Source: Roseovarius sp. (GTDB lineage Bacteria; Pseudomonadota; Alphaproteobacteria; Rhodobacterales; Rhodobacteraceae). Taken from it: a stretch of 64,000 nucleotides of DNA. Shown in pieces: positions 56,041-64,000 of the stretch; positions within the stretch are counted from its first letter, which is position 1, and each line of letters opens with the position of its first letter. Below the pieces are notes generated by a model that saw only the letters and a list, made by a program, of their open reading frames with translations, was not told the origin of the DNA and searched no databases. A program made the position numbers and the translations under genes. The stretch covers positions 1 through 64,000 of the forward strand of contig JAPOTF010000188.1 of the NCBI GenBank assembly GCA_026709325.1, read 5' to 3'.

Positions 56041-57255
56041 TCAGTTTTTGATTTGCCGTTCTCGCAGCATCACAAGCAGAATTGTGGCTATAGCCAGCAA
56101 GCCGGTAGCCAGCATTAGCGTCAAAAGCATCTGAACGCCTGTTTCCGGATTTAGCAGAATGCCCGCATAGGCCGATAGCGACGCGCCGCCACCTATCATC
56201 AGGGCACCTATCAAACCGGCAGCGCTTCCCGCCAGACGGGGACGGACCGACAGCGCTCCTGCAGTTGCGTTTGGTATTACCATGCCGTTCCCTATTCCCA
56301 CAAATGTCATCAGACCAAAGAATACCAGTGGCGATCCCATGCCAATGTTGAAAAGTGTCAGATTAATCCCAATGCCGGTCGCATTGATGACGGTTCCATA
56401 AAACACCATTGAATTTATTCCAATGCGAACGGATGCACGTCCCGAAATGTAGTTTCCGACAAAATATCCAATTGCCGGCGACCCAAAATAGATTCCCAGT
56501 TCTGCAGGAGTCATTCCAAAAATCCGCTCTCCAACAAAAGGCGCCCCGCCAAGATAGGAAAAGAATGCTCCCGAACACAATGCGGCGGAAAACGAATAAC
56601 CCCAGAATCGAGGCGAGGCAAGCAGGGCGGGATATTCTCTAAACTGTCTTCTCAATCCATGTTTTGAATGCGGGGCGGTTTCGCCAAGATCAAAGTAGGC
56701 AAGCAAGGTAATTGCAATGCCCAGAACAATCAACGCGTAGAAACTGGCCTTCCAGCCAAAGGCCTCGTCAAGAAAGCCGCCCATGGCCGGACCGATCATG
56801 GGAACCACGGCCATTCCCATGGTAACATAGCCAATCATGGAAGCCGCCCTGGAGTCTGGAACCATATCCCGCACCACTGCGCGGGAAAGCACCATGGCCA
56901 CCACAACTGTTGCCTGTATCATGCGAAACATCAGAAACACCCAGACGTTAGTTGCGAGAACGCATCCGAAGGTGGCAAGAATGAATACGCCCATGCCCGC
57001 AAGCATCATCGGCCGCCTGCCAAACATATCGGAAATGGGACCAACCAGTATTTGAAATGGTACATTGGCGCCAAGATAAAGCGCGACGGAAAGCTGCATC
57101 AGGCGGTAATCCGTATTAAAATACTCGGTCATTCCCGGAAGCGACGGAAGATATATGTTCATTACCAGTGCCGCAAGCCCGGTAAGCATTATCAATGTAA
57201 ATATATGCGGAGGGGTTTTGTTGTCGAGAAATCTTGGCGCGGGAAGAATGCTCAT
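56041..57255 (-). CDS. Bcr/CflA-type MFS multidrug efflux transporter
   Basis: A 404-residue major facilitator with twelve membrane segments. Motif A-like GPISDMFGRRPMMLAGMGVF lies between segments 2 and 3. The drug-antiporter motif C-like GMAVVPMIGPAMGGFLDEAFGW is present in segment 5. It resembles Bcr/CflA exporters of bicyclomycin, chloramphenicol or cysteine. It ends convergently 31 bp from the DMT permease. Confidence 0.92.
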   Translation of the reverse strand: MSILPAPRFLDNKTPPHIFTLIMLTGLAALVMNIYLPSLPGMTEYFNTDYRLMQLSVALYLGANVPFQILVGPISDMFGRRPMMLAGMGVFILATFGCVLATNVWVFLMFRMIQATVVVAMVLSRAVVRDMVPDSRAASMIGYVTMGMAVVPMIGPAMGGFLDEAFGWKASFYALIVLGIAITLLAYFDLGETAPHSKHGLRRQFREYPALLASPRFWGYSFSAALCSGAFFSYLGGAPFVGERIFGMTPAELGIYFGSPAIGYFVGNYISGRASVRIGINSMVFYGTVINATGIGINLTLFNIGMGSPLVFFGLMTFVGIGNGMVIPNATAGALSVRPRLAGSAAGLIGALMIGGGASLSAYAGILLNPETGVQMLLTLMLATGLLAIATILLVMLRERQIKN

Positions 57256-57846
57256 TTCAACTCTTTATATATTTTTACTGTCGCCAATTTATTCCCTTTT
57301 CAATTTCGATTTCCAGGGCAGTTCAATATAATCGAATTGGATGCTGGATTCACCCGCCATTTATTCAATGACCCATTCCCATTTAGGCATCTTCTCAATG
57401 CGATCAGCCGAAGTTGCAGTGGCCAGCTGAATTTCCCCGCATTTTCGATGCTTAAAGACGCAACAAAAGAGTCGCTCTTTCATGACATTTGTCAACGCGA
57501 ACCCAAAAATTCGAAACGCTTTCCCTTGAATGCCGAACAATGTCCTCAAACTGTGGCAAGAGGCCACATTGGCGAAACATTTGTCAAGAGAATTTATTGC
57601 CATCAACACCAAAATTGTCCACTACTCGGAAAACCACTGCGAAGCTGCAAGTGCATAATGCGAATCCGCCAGTTCGCCAATTGCGTCAAGGCATGGCCCC
57701 GCGATGAATTTTGCCATCTGATTTCATTGCAGGTAGTGTTCTGAAAGAACATTTTCATTAGTTGGAATGCGGCAATGACCCAGCATGTGACTTCCTTATC
57801 AAAGGTTAATTCGACTGGAACTGGACGGAGGATTGCCAAACGGCGC
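57256..57846. other. Gap at the left edge of the restriction-modification block
   Basis: About 590 bp with only short, unsupported open frames. It separates core-like transporter genes from the methyltransferase and probably holds the promoter of the restriction-modification operon. A GGAGG motif at ~57825 lies a little too far from ATG 57847 for ideal spacing. Confidence 0.45.
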
Positions 57847-58644
57847 ATGAAGAAAAAGATCGCTTTCGGCTGGTATGGCGGCAAATACTCTCATTTGGAT
57901 TTTTTGCTTCCGCATATTCCAAATGACGCGATGCATTTTTGCGATGTATTTGGAGGATCGGCCGCTGTCCTGCTTAATATGGAACCCTACAAGGTAGAGA
58001 CCTACAACGATATTGATTCCGAATTAGTGAATTTTTTTGAAACTTTACGCAATCAGGGTTCAAAACTCATCAAGGCAATTGGTCTTACCCCTTTTTCACG
58101 TGAAGAACTGGTAAATGCCTGCACTCCTCAAAGTGGATTGTCAAAGCTGGAGCGAGCCAGAAGGTTTTACGTTCGGGCAAGGCAAACACGTACCGGCCTG
58201 GCGCAAACCAGTAGCGAAGGTAGATGGGCGCATTGCGTTCTCACATCACGTGCCGGGATGTCGGGAGCTGTATCCCGATGGTTGGGATCAGTTGAGGGAT
58301 TGTCTGAAATTGCGCAGCGGCTTCAGCGTGTGCAAATTGAAAATGCGCCCGCCATTGAGGTTGTTCAGCGATATGACACCATTGATACGGTCTTCTATGT
58401 AGATCCTCCATATGTGCATTCTTCACGTGGTGACTCCTCCGCTTACGGTTATGAAATGTCCGATTCCGATCATGAACAACTTTCCGCTGTACTCAATTTG
58501 GCAGAAGGACGTGTAGTATTGTCAGGTTATCGATCAGATCTTTATGATAGCCTTTATAAAAACTGGCGGAGAGAAGATGCCGAGGAACGCATTTGCCATT
58601 CTGTACGTCAGCCACGTCAGGAATCTGTTTGGATGAACTTTTAG
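57847..58644 (+). CDS. D12-class DNA adenine-N6 methyltransferase
   Basis: A 265-residue Dam-like methyltransferase. The SAM-binding start FGWYGGKYSHLDFLLPHIP and motif I FCDVFGGSAAVLLNM are at the N-terminus, and the catalytic motif IV is DPPY in VFYVDPPYVHSSRG. The D12 class modifies adenine in a specific DNA sequence. It is followed after 3 bp by a restriction-endonuclease-like gene, so it should protect the host site. An earlier in-frame ATG (57775) would add 24 residues. Codon use is more AT-rich than nearby core genes. Confidence 0.9.
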   Translation: MKKKIAFGWYGGKYSHLDFLLPHIPNDAMHFCDVFGGSAAVLLNMEPYKVETYNDIDSELVNFFETLRNQGSKLIKAIGLTPFSREELVNACTPQSGLSKLERARRFYVRARQTRTGLAQTSSEGRWAHCVLTSRAGMSGAVSRWLGSVEGLSEIAQRLQRVQIENAPAIEVVQRYDTIDTVFYVDPPYVHSSRGDSSAYGYEMSDSDHEQLSAVLNLAEGRVVLSGYRSDLYDSLYKNWRREDAEERICHSVRQPRQESVWMNF

Positions 58645-58647
58645 TTT

Positions 58648-59727
58648 ATGAACTTCTCCGAAACCCGCATATGGCTTGATGGCGCCTGGAATCGCGTCCC
58701 GGAAACAGAACCAGCTGAGCGCAACAGTGGAATTGACCGCTTGGTAAACTCAAAGGTCTTGTCAATACGTTATGCGCTATTAACGCAGATACCGGGAAAA
58801 ATCGCAGATCAAAACAGAAATGTCTTATGCCTTCAGCAAGGAAATGGAAAATCGTCCAGAACCTGGGATGCGAGAAGTTTCTGCACTGCGGTTATCGTGC
58901 CGTGGGTCGCAGATAATCATGATGTCCTCGGAAACAGTTCGGATCCCTATGTGAACAATCCGTTGCGGCGTCCGAGGTTGGACGAAGGAACTCGCCAGTT
59001 GCGTTACAAGGAAGAATGGGGTGCTTTGGTGGAGTTTTTGGCGCCTTTGGACAATGCGGGCAGAATAAAATTCGAGTCCGCGTTCATTTCATGCCTTGAG
59101 AGTGTAGCCAGGCGTTTGAGTGCGCAATCATTCGAATATCAGATTTCAGTTCGGGTTAGCAATCCGCAATTACCTCGACTTATAGATGAATTCCCAACGG
59201 AACCAAGTGGTGGATTACGACCATTAGCGGTTATGTCGGCTATGATGTCAGTATTGGGACGTGCTTTCTCTCTATTTTCGAATGTCAAATCGCAAGGATT
59301 AAATGAGGCCGATTCTTCCAAGAGTGTACCCGGTGACATTATGTGCTATGATGCTGAAGGCGACTTAATATTGGCGATTGAAGTCAAGGATCGTGAATTA
59401 ACTCTTACCGATCTTCGTGTTTCGATTAAAAAAGCCCGTTCATCTATAGATCCGTTGCGCAATCTAATCTTTGCTTCAATTGGGATTAAGGGTGCTGAAC
59501 GTGAAGTAATTCTTGAAAGCATGGAAACTGCATGGGCATCTGGATTAAATATGGGTCAGATCGACATATTAAATCTAGCCAGTGTCGCGTTCACGCCGCT
59601 GCCCGAAGATTGGCGGCCTGCAATGCTACGTGAAATCGGGATGGAATTGGACAAAAGAGCGGTGCATTCGCATCGGCGCAGTTGGCATGCACTATTGTCC
59701 AACATCAGCTTTGATGGCATATCTTAA
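58648..59727 (+). CDS. Probable type II restriction endonuclease (SacI-like family)
   Basis: A 359-residue protein, MNFSETRIWLDGAWNRV at the start. LRPLAVMSAMMSVLGRAFSLF and DIMCYDAEGDLILAIEVKDREL in the second half look like the SacI restriction enzyme family; the latter carries a PD-(D/E)xK-type core (D...EVK). Its position 3 bp after the adenine methyltransferase gene and the same strand support a type II restriction-modification pair. The recognition site cannot be read from sequence, and the SacI-family label is from memory of the pattern. The gene is intact, unlike the adjacent transposase remnant. Confidence 0.68.
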   Translation: MNFSETRIWLDGAWNRVPETEPAERNSGIDRLVNSKVLSIRYALLTQIPGKIADQNRNVLCLQQGNGKSSRTWDARSFCTAVIVPWVADNHDVLGNSSDPYVNNPLRRPRLDEGTRQLRYKEEWGALVEFLAPLDNAGRIKFESAFISCLESVARRLSAQSFEYQISVRVSNPQLPRLIDEFPTEPSGGLRPLAVMSAMMSVLGRAFSLFSNVKSQGLNEADSSKSVPGDIMCYDAEGDLILAIEVKDRELTLTDLRVSIKKARSSIDPLRNLIFASIGIKGAEREVILESMETAWASGLNMGQIDILNLASVAFTPLPEDWRPAMLREIGMELDKRAVHSHRRSWHALLSNISFDGIS

Positions 59728-59873
59728 AGAATTGCAAAAGTTTCAATAACACTTCGTCCCATAAAGTTACTGAGGATCAATAACGGCCATCTGACAACAA
59801 GCGATGCAACGCCGAATTTGGATGTCGCCGGCTTGAGCGCGCAATCTGCGCCATTCAGGCTCTCGCGCCCTTT

Positions 59874-60837
59874 TTGCCGGAGAGTCAAATCATTTGCACG
59901 GGAAAACTCGCTTTTGCGCAAGTCATGGATCATTTGCCGATGCGCGCTCTTCGCCGGCACATTGGTCGCTATAGGGGGACATCGTTTCGCATGGGGTTTC
60001 GAGGCCATGTCCCTCGCAATGCGCCGGCCGGCGCGTGCATGCCGGTTTCGCCCGATTCCCGATCCGGACGGCCCGCCCTCCACGCCGATGACACGCTTCA
60101 AGTCGGGCCTGGCAATGCCGTCCGCGCGCGACTCGACGACGATCGAGTCTCCGTCTTCCCGTCTTTCCACAGGCCCGTTTCCGGTGCGCGAAAGTGGCCG
60201 TGAAAATGCACGCACCGCTCGAGCTGCGCGGGAACATCCCGGCATTTACTGACATTTTGACTGAACAATCGCATGATGCGAACGTCCTGAACGCCTTATG
60301 GCCCGAGGCGGGAGCCCTTTACATCATGGACCGCGCCCACTCTGACTTCCGTCGTCCGCATTCGAACCCAGCCGACCGCCGTGCGGGTGTAATTTGCGAC
60401 CGAGTTGTCGGGCCGGCGGGCAGTCGCGCATCCATCGGGCATCCCGATCACATGCAGCGCGTCAGGTATCGCGACAAAACCCGGTCTTTCCGACAGGCAA
60501 CCTTGCTTTGCCGCCCCCGGCCCTTGAGGAACTGCACCGGGCGCGATGGCGCGCCGAGTTGCTCTTCAAGCGGATGAGGCGGGATATTCGGATAAAATCC
60601 CTTCCCGGAACGTCCGCCAGTGCCGTCAAAGCGCAAACTTGGATCTTGATCACCGTTTATGCGCTTGCGGCCATTGTCGGGAAACGCCTGAACTGCGGGC
60701 GGAATCTCCACGCAGTTACACAGATTCCGGACACGGCAATGTTTGAAAAAGCCGAATTAAATCGACCTCCTAATGGATCACAACGCGGATTCCAGCCAGA
60801 GGCGCTGTCCAGAAAGTTGAATCCATTTGATCTTTAA
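59874..60837 (+). mobile_element. Decayed IS4-family (DUF4372) transposase
   Basis: Fragments in different plus-strand frames match this transposase group. TGKLAFAQVMDHLPMRALRRHIGRY (59889 onward) is the DUF4372 N-terminus. PLELRGNIPAFTDILTEQSHDANVLN with LYIMDRAHSDFRR (~60216-60354) is the DDE core. LEELHRARWRAELLFKRMRRDIRIKSLPG and ending NPFDL (to 60837) is the C-terminal part with the YREKIE-like Arg/Glu segment. At least two frame changes and missing internal blocks show it is dead. GC content is higher by eye than in the flanking DNA. No clear terminal inverted repeats were found. Confidence 0.75.
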
Positions 60838-61251
60838 TGGGACAATAGTGTTTAAATAAAATTACTTAACCATGATATTATGCGTAAAAACATGATTTTG
60901 GACGCATCTCCTGCATTGATGCGGATTTTCTAAAGACTGCATTTTCAAACAAGGAAACTATATGCAAAAGCGCCAGTCTATCGGGTAGCGTCCCGCATTC
61001 CGTTTTCACGTCTCGCAGACCAGATTGCCCCAACACTTTCCCGCCCAGTTAACTCGCTGCCGGGAACCAGAATGAATTTGTCGAAATTTATATCGGCATT
61101 GCCCGCCTGACCTTCAAATATATTTTCAACAAGCTGCCAATGTGGTTTAAAAACGACATTTTACGCAATTTGCAGTTTGACTGGAATCTCATAATGAGCA
61201 TAGTTTCCGATCAGATTACGCCTGGATGATGAAATTCCCCGAGACAAGACA
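60838..61251. other. Gap before the Rieske oxygenase gene
   Basis: About 410 bp, AT-rich, no gene. It follows the transposase remnant and leads to a weak ribosome-binding site (CGAGACAAGACA) at the Rieske gene. No hairpin or repeat family was recognised. Confidence 0.45.
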
Positions 61252-62433
61252 ATGGAAAACAAGCCGATTGAGTCCTCCAGATTAAATCAGGTTAAAAGCA
61301 TTCTTGGCGAGGAGGGATATGCGCGGGCGTTTGCTCCAATCGAGAAAGCCAGCGGTCTGCCAAATCCGGCATATTGGTCGAATTTTTGGCTGGAACTTGA
61401 AAAAGAGCACTGCTTTCGAAGATCATGGGTGTTTGCCGGAGCAGACATGGAAATTCCGAATCCTGGTGACATGAAACCCGTGGAAATCGGAGGTGCTCCG
61501 CTTGTCGTATTAAGAGATCGGGACAACCGCGTTAGAGCCTTGCACAATGTATGCCGACATCGGGGAACAAGGCTTGTCTCGGCCCCCTGCAGCAAATCCA
61601 AAATAACCTGCCCTTATCATTCATGGGTATATGGCCTTGACGGCAAGCTAAGGGCGCGACCACATTTCAAAGGTCCAAACATTACCGACACGTTCTCTGA
61701 TGGAGGCGGACCGGATCTGGATCTGATTGAAGCGCGTTGCGAGACATGGAACGGCTGCGTTTTTGTCAATGTATCCGGGGATTGCGAACCGCTAATGGAT
61801 TGGCTCTCCCCAATGCTTGAAAGAACATCGGGACATGATTTTTCGAAAATCCGCTGGGCCGGGAAACTGGATTTTGACGTCAAGGCCAACTGGAAGCTCG
61901 TATATGAAAACTACATGGAGGGATATCATGTATTTGCGGTGCATCCGAAGCTGCTGAAATTCGCGCCAATGAATGTACGCTGGTCAGGTGAATGGGACCG
62001 GCATGTCTTTTACAATGACTACATATTTCCGGAACTGGATGAAGGAAGAGGTGCAGGGCTTCCACATTATCCCAACTTGTCCGAGGACAACAAAAAACGC
62101 GGATTGTGGTTCCTGTGTTTCCCGCATTTCGCCGCAGAGGTTTTCCCCGACCAGTTCACCGTCTTGGCATGCTATCCCGTTTCTCCGGATCGGACCCGAG
62201 AGGAACTGCACATATTTCTGATCGGGGACGCCGCGGACAAGGATTCCTACGAGGAACCCAGGAATGCGTTGATTAAAATTTGGGACGAACTCAATCGTGA
62301 AGACCTCGGAATGCTTGATCTGCTTCAACAGGGCCGCTTGTCGCCAGCTTATGACGGTGGTCGTCTAAGCCCGCATTGGGAGGGACCAACACATCAGTTT
62401 GGGCGCCGCATCATTGAAAAAATCGTCTCATGA
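61252..62433 (+). CDS. Rieske non-heme iron oxygenase, alpha subunit
   Basis: A 393-residue ring-hydroxylating-type oxygenase. The Rieske [2Fe-2S] ligands are in CRHRGTRLVSAPC and CPYHSWVYGLDG (~residues 101-124). The mononuclear iron site is in ENYMEGYHVFAVHP (~219-232). This family demethylates or hydroxylates aromatic compounds and quaternary amines such as glycine betaine, carnitine or stachydrine. No reductase is adjacent. The gene overlaps the next M24 protein gene by 4 bp, so the two act together. An osmolyte-type substrate is inferred from the partner. Confidence 0.9.
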   Translation: MENKPIESSRLNQVKSILGEEGYARAFAPIEKASGLPNPAYWSNFWLELEKEHCFRRSWVFAGADMEIPNPGDMKPVEIGGAPLVVLRDRDNRVRALHNVCRHRGTRLVSAPCSKSKITCPYHSWVYGLDGKLRARPHFKGPNITDTFSDGGGPDLDLIEARCETWNGCVFVNVSGDCEPLMDWLSPMLERTSGHDFSKIRWAGKLDFDVKANWKLVYENYMEGYHVFAVHPKLLKFAPMNVRWSGEWDRHVFYNDYIFPELDEGRGAGLPHYPNLSEDNKKRGLWFLCFPHFAAEVFPDQFTVLACYPVSPDRTREELHIFLIGDAADKDSYEEPRNALIKIWDELNREDLGMLDLLQQGRLSPAYDGGRLSPHWEGPTHQFGRRIIEKIVS

Positions 62434-63659
62434 CAACACCGGATTTTTTCACGTCCGCGGATAATTGGAGCAATCTGCTCAATTACTGCGAGCCGCCTCA
62501 AATCGATTTCGGTAAACTGCATGGCTACAGAATAAACCGGATACGCGCCGAACTGGGCAAAAACGATGCCGCCATGTGCGTTCTGGTAAACCCGATCAGT
62601 TTGCGCTATGCGGTCGGCTACCGTTCATATGCGCTTTTTCAATCGCATATTCCAACCACCTATCTGTTTGTTCCTCGGGAAGGACCGCTTGTAATACATG
62701 GTCTCTATGGCGCCCTGCCGAAAGTTGACGAAGTGAGGGACAACCGCGCAATCTCCTTTTTTGACGGGGGCCCCGAAATTGGAGACAGCTCGCGACTGCT
62801 TGCGAATGACATCAAGAATTTTCTCACTGAAATTGGTACAAACAACCGGCGCGTGGCCGTGGAACACATCAATCCCTCCGTTACCAGATCTCTTATGCAA
62901 ATTGGGCTGGAGCCCATAGACGGCGTACTGGTTTCGGAAAAGGCGCGAGTCATAAAATCGGAAGATGAAATCAAGTGCATGAAATGGGCGATAAAGGTTG
63001 CGGAACTCGGCATTGCGAAACTCAAGGAGGCGCTCAAACCCGGTGTAAGTGAACTTCAGCTTTGGGGTTTGCTCAACTACACCAATCTTGCCAACAACGG
63101 GGATTGGCATGACGGTCGCATGCTTGCCTCGGGCAGCCGAATAAATCCGTGGCTCCAGGAGGCATCGCCGCGAAAGGTGGAATCCGGCGATCTTGTCGGG
63201 TTTGACACAGACATGATTGGACCTTTCGGCTATTTTGCCGATATCTCCAGAACATTTCACTGCGGACCTCAAAAACCCTCAAAGCGGCAGAAACAAGTCT
63301 ATCGCCTTGCCGCGGCTGAAATCGATCACAATCTCAAGCTTGTTAAACCCGGGACCACTTTCGCGGAATTCCAGAGACAGGCATTCCAGGTGCCGGAAGA
63401 ATACCGCAAAAACGCCTATACCTGCATTGTTCACGCTGTTGGCATGTGTGACGAATATCCAAGAATAAACCCTCCATTTCGAGGTCCAAATCCATATAAC
63501 GGCATAATCGCGCCAGGCATGGTGCTTTGCATTGAAAGCTATATGGGAGCCGAAGGGGAAACCGGAATCGGCGTAAAACTGGAGCAGCAGGTTCTTGTTA
63601 CGGAATCAGGATGCGAATTGCTGTCCAACTACCCACTGGAAGAGTCCCTGATGGAATGA
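62430..63659 (+). CDS. M24-family protein, DddP/creatinase-like
   Basis: A 409-residue protein with a creatinase-type N-terminal domain (~30-165) and a C-terminal pita-bread domain. Metal-site motifs are VGFDTDMIGPFGYFADISRTF, HAVGMCDEYP, VLCIESYMG and IGVKLEQQVLV. The segment LASGSRINPWLQEASPR and the HAVGMCDEYP pattern resemble the DMSP lyase DddP (LASGPRTNPWFQE; HGVGLCDEWP) more than Xaa-Pro peptidases. Alternatives are an ectoine-hydrolase- or creatinase-like enzyme. Translational coupling to the Rieske oxygenase suggests a joint pathway for a small nitrogen- or sulfur-containing osmolyte. Exact substrate not determined. Confidence 0.82.
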   Translation: MTTPDFFTSADNWSNLLNYCEPPQIDFGKLHGYRINRIRAELGKNDAAMCVLVNPISLRYAVGYRSYALFQSHIPTTYLFVPREGPLVIHGLYGALPKVDEVRDNRAISFFDGGPEIGDSSRLLANDIKNFLTEIGTNNRRVAVEHINPSVTRSLMQIGLEPIDGVLVSEKARVIKSEDEIKCMKWAIKVAELGIAKLKEALKPGVSELQLWGLLNYTNLANNGDWHDGRMLASGSRINPWLQEASPRKVESGDLVGFDTDMIGPFGYFADISRTFHCGPQKPSKRQKQVYRLAAAEIDHNLKLVKPGTTFAEFQRQAFQVPEEYRKNAYTCIVHAVGMCDEYPRINPPFRGPNPYNGIIAPGMVLCIESYMGAEGETGIGVKLEQQVLVTESGCELLSNYPLEESLME

Positions 63660-63676
63660 AAGCCATAAATCCCCTA

Positions 63677-64000
63677 TTATCCGATATCGACAATGCCGCT
63701 TTCCGTTACAACAACATCAAGCTTTTGATCTGTGGATTCAATCGGCAGTTCCAAGATTTCCTGTGCAGAATATGCAAAACCAATTGCAAGCGTCGCCCTT
63801 TTGTTTCGCAACTGCATTAGCGTTCGATCATAATACCCGCCGCCATACCCCAGTCGCGTTCCCTTGCGGTCAAAGGCAACCAGCGGAACAATTAATATTT
63901 CAGGTTCAAAAAACACCTCGTCCACCGGTATCAGGGCGCCAAACCTGCCTTCCTTGAGACTGCAATCAGGCGCCCAGCGCGAAAACAGCAGAGGTTTTCC
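63677..64000 (-). CDS. fthC: 5-formyltetrahydrofolate cyclo-ligase (partial, 5' end outside)
   Basis: The C-terminal 107 codons of a 5-FCL enzyme, which converts 5-formyl-THF to 5,10-methenyl-THF with ATP. The family motif RLGYGGGYYDRTLMQL and VPLVAFDRKGTRLGYG are clear, as is the ending AIGFAYSAQEILELPIE. The frame is open to the right edge of the window, where the start lies beyond. It is convergent with the M24 gene (17 bp apart). Confidence 0.9.
   Translation of the reverse strand, partial: GKPLLFSRWAPDCSLKEGRFGALIPVDEVFFEPEILIVPLVAFDRKGTRLGYGGGYYDRTLMQLRNKRATLAIGFAYSAQEILELPIESTDQKLDVVVTESGIVDIG

Noticed and set aside
59724-60245. Minus-strand open frame of ~170 codons
   Set aside because: It lies over the IS4 transposase remnant, is Arg/Gly-rich and shows no motif; it arises from the GC-rich remnant.

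Overview
The window looks like a chromosomal segment of an alphaproteobacterium, and several gene orders recall Rhodobacterales and related marine lineages. The evidence is secG-pyrG, paired cyclophilins opposite pgk, proS-lolC-lolD, a short (454-residue) ProS without the large bacterial insertion domain, an HdaA-type DnaA-like protein beside ppk/ppx, pccB-(small ORFs)-pccA-DUF4174-mcm, a form I coxMSLDEF cluster, and a DddP-like M24 protein. Base composition is intermediate and many accessory genes are decayed, so a marine or host-associated organism is plausible. That last point is inference.

Layout. 1-4.2 kb is a decayed accessory island: an IS630-like transposase remnant, an intact Fic gene with an AbiEi-like N-terminus and an iterated palindromic operator, the ruins of a ubiquitin-activating-like (E1/ThiF) gene plus a DUF6527 gene, and a FitAB-type toxin-antitoxin pair in which both genes are frameshifted. 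4.8-8.2 kb holds secG, pyrG, a TerB-like gene and a PhnD-like gene without signal peptide. 8.2-13.6 kb is a minus-strand housekeeping group (two cyclophilins, DUF4336, DUF3179) split by an AbiEi/AbiEii module that sits between two 530-bp, almost identical direct repeats. 13.8-28.2 kb is core genome: pgk, uvrB, lolD, lolC, proS, an AI-2E-family permease, hdaA, ppk1 and ppx, with a decayed DUF4143 ATPase after uvrB.

28.3-32.2 kb is a four-gene catabolic operon (DapA-like lyase, FAD amino acid oxidase-like, SDR, proline racemase-like), probably for hydroxyproline or a similar imino/amino acid. 32.3-34.6 kb has a TerB-J-domain protein, a GNAT and a VOC protein. 34.8-42.3 kb is the propionyl-CoA to succinyl-CoA route (mcm, pccA, pccB) with a broken cupin gene inside. 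42.9-49.5 kb is a complete form I aerobic CO dehydrogenase set, coxM-S-L-D-E-F.

49.8-57.3 kb contains ymdB, two EamA permeases, an SLC13-type permease, a PhyH dioxygenase and a Bcr/CflA exporter. 57.8-60.8 kb is accessory again: a D12 adenine methyltransferase with a probable SacI-like restriction enzyme, followed by a wrecked IS4/DUF4372 transposase. 61.2-63.7 kb pairs a Rieske oxygenase with a DddP/creatinase-like M24 protein. The window ends inside a 5-formyltetrahydrofolate cyclo-ligase gene. I saw no rRNA, tRNA or CRISPR array. The most unusual structures are the AbiE insertion with duplicated flanks, the Fic operator array and the E1/DUF6527 remnant.
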